DNA of 26,580 bases from Chara braunii (lineage: Eukaryota > Streptophyta > Charophyceae > Charales > Characeae). The notes under the pieces are model-generated. The model had not been told where the DNA came from. It saw nothing but the letters and a program-made list of their open reading frames with translations, and did no database searches. Both the position numbers and the translations under genes were made by a program. Positions 26,502 through 26,580 of the stretch are shown here, piece after piece. The DNA lies in the NCBI GenBank assembly GCA_003427395.1, contig BFEA01000025.1, positions 3,536,938-3,563,517 on the forward strand. Reading direction: 5' to 3'. Within the stretch, counting starts at the first letter, position 1. Each line of letters begins with the position of its first letter.

Positions 26502-26580
26502 CTAGGCTACCAGTCGGGCCGCCTGGGTCCCAGGTGGCCAGCCCGTGCAAGGATCAAGGAAGCTCCAAGCGGAAAAAAAA

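Overview
This is eukaryotic, almost entirely non-coding repeat DNA. Evidence for a eukaryote: long poly(A)/poly(T) runs and microsatellites, two stretches that match spliceosomal U6 snRNA, a two-copy tRNA-derived SINE with A and B boxes, a relic of a Penelope-type reverse transcriptase, and no dense gene layout. I cannot name the species. No intact protein-coding gene is supported; nearly all open frames are short and fall across repeats. The clear protein homologies are decayed: a Penelope-like RT (about 4.3-4.9 kb), a PIF1-type helicase C-terminus (24.1-24.8 kb) and a ULP1/C48-type cysteine protease (24.8-25.7 kb).

Layout. 0.4-0.85 kb: a run of short perfect hairpins. 0.85-3.87 kb: copy A of a roughly 3-kb composite repeat (TATA-like site, tandem hairpin units, conserved hairpin block, G-rich 3' block). 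4.1-6.1 kb: microsatellite, then an AT-rich island with the RT relic. 6.1-10.9 kb: GC-richer unique-looking DNA with many small inverted repeats and a (TG)n(AG)n tract. 10.94-11.10 kb: a 78-bp tandem duplication. 11.6-12.4 kb: an array of hairpins that share one loop sequence but have different, self-complementary stems. 12.6-13.2 kb: five about 120-bp tandem units. 14.7-15.0 kb: partial copy B of the composite repeat. 15.7-16.25 kb: hairpin-rich segment with a 26-bp stem abutting a U6-like sequence and ending in 48 A residues. 17.05-20.5 kb: copy C of the composite repeat. 21.1-23.1 kb: SINE copies, a U6-like sequence and dispersed repeats. 23.9-26.3 kb: a TIR-bounded element carrying the helicase and protease relics, with a 115-bp direct repeat at its right side.

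The most unusual signal is structural. In two separate arrays (11.6-12.4 kb; 1.3-1.55/12.6-13.15/17.7-17.9 kb) the conserved part is a loop or a 3' tail, while the adjacent stem changes sequence from unit to unit and yet stays complementary. This is the mark of selection or templating for a fold (RNA hairpin or DNA cruciform). Its function is unknown. All alignments here were made by eye.
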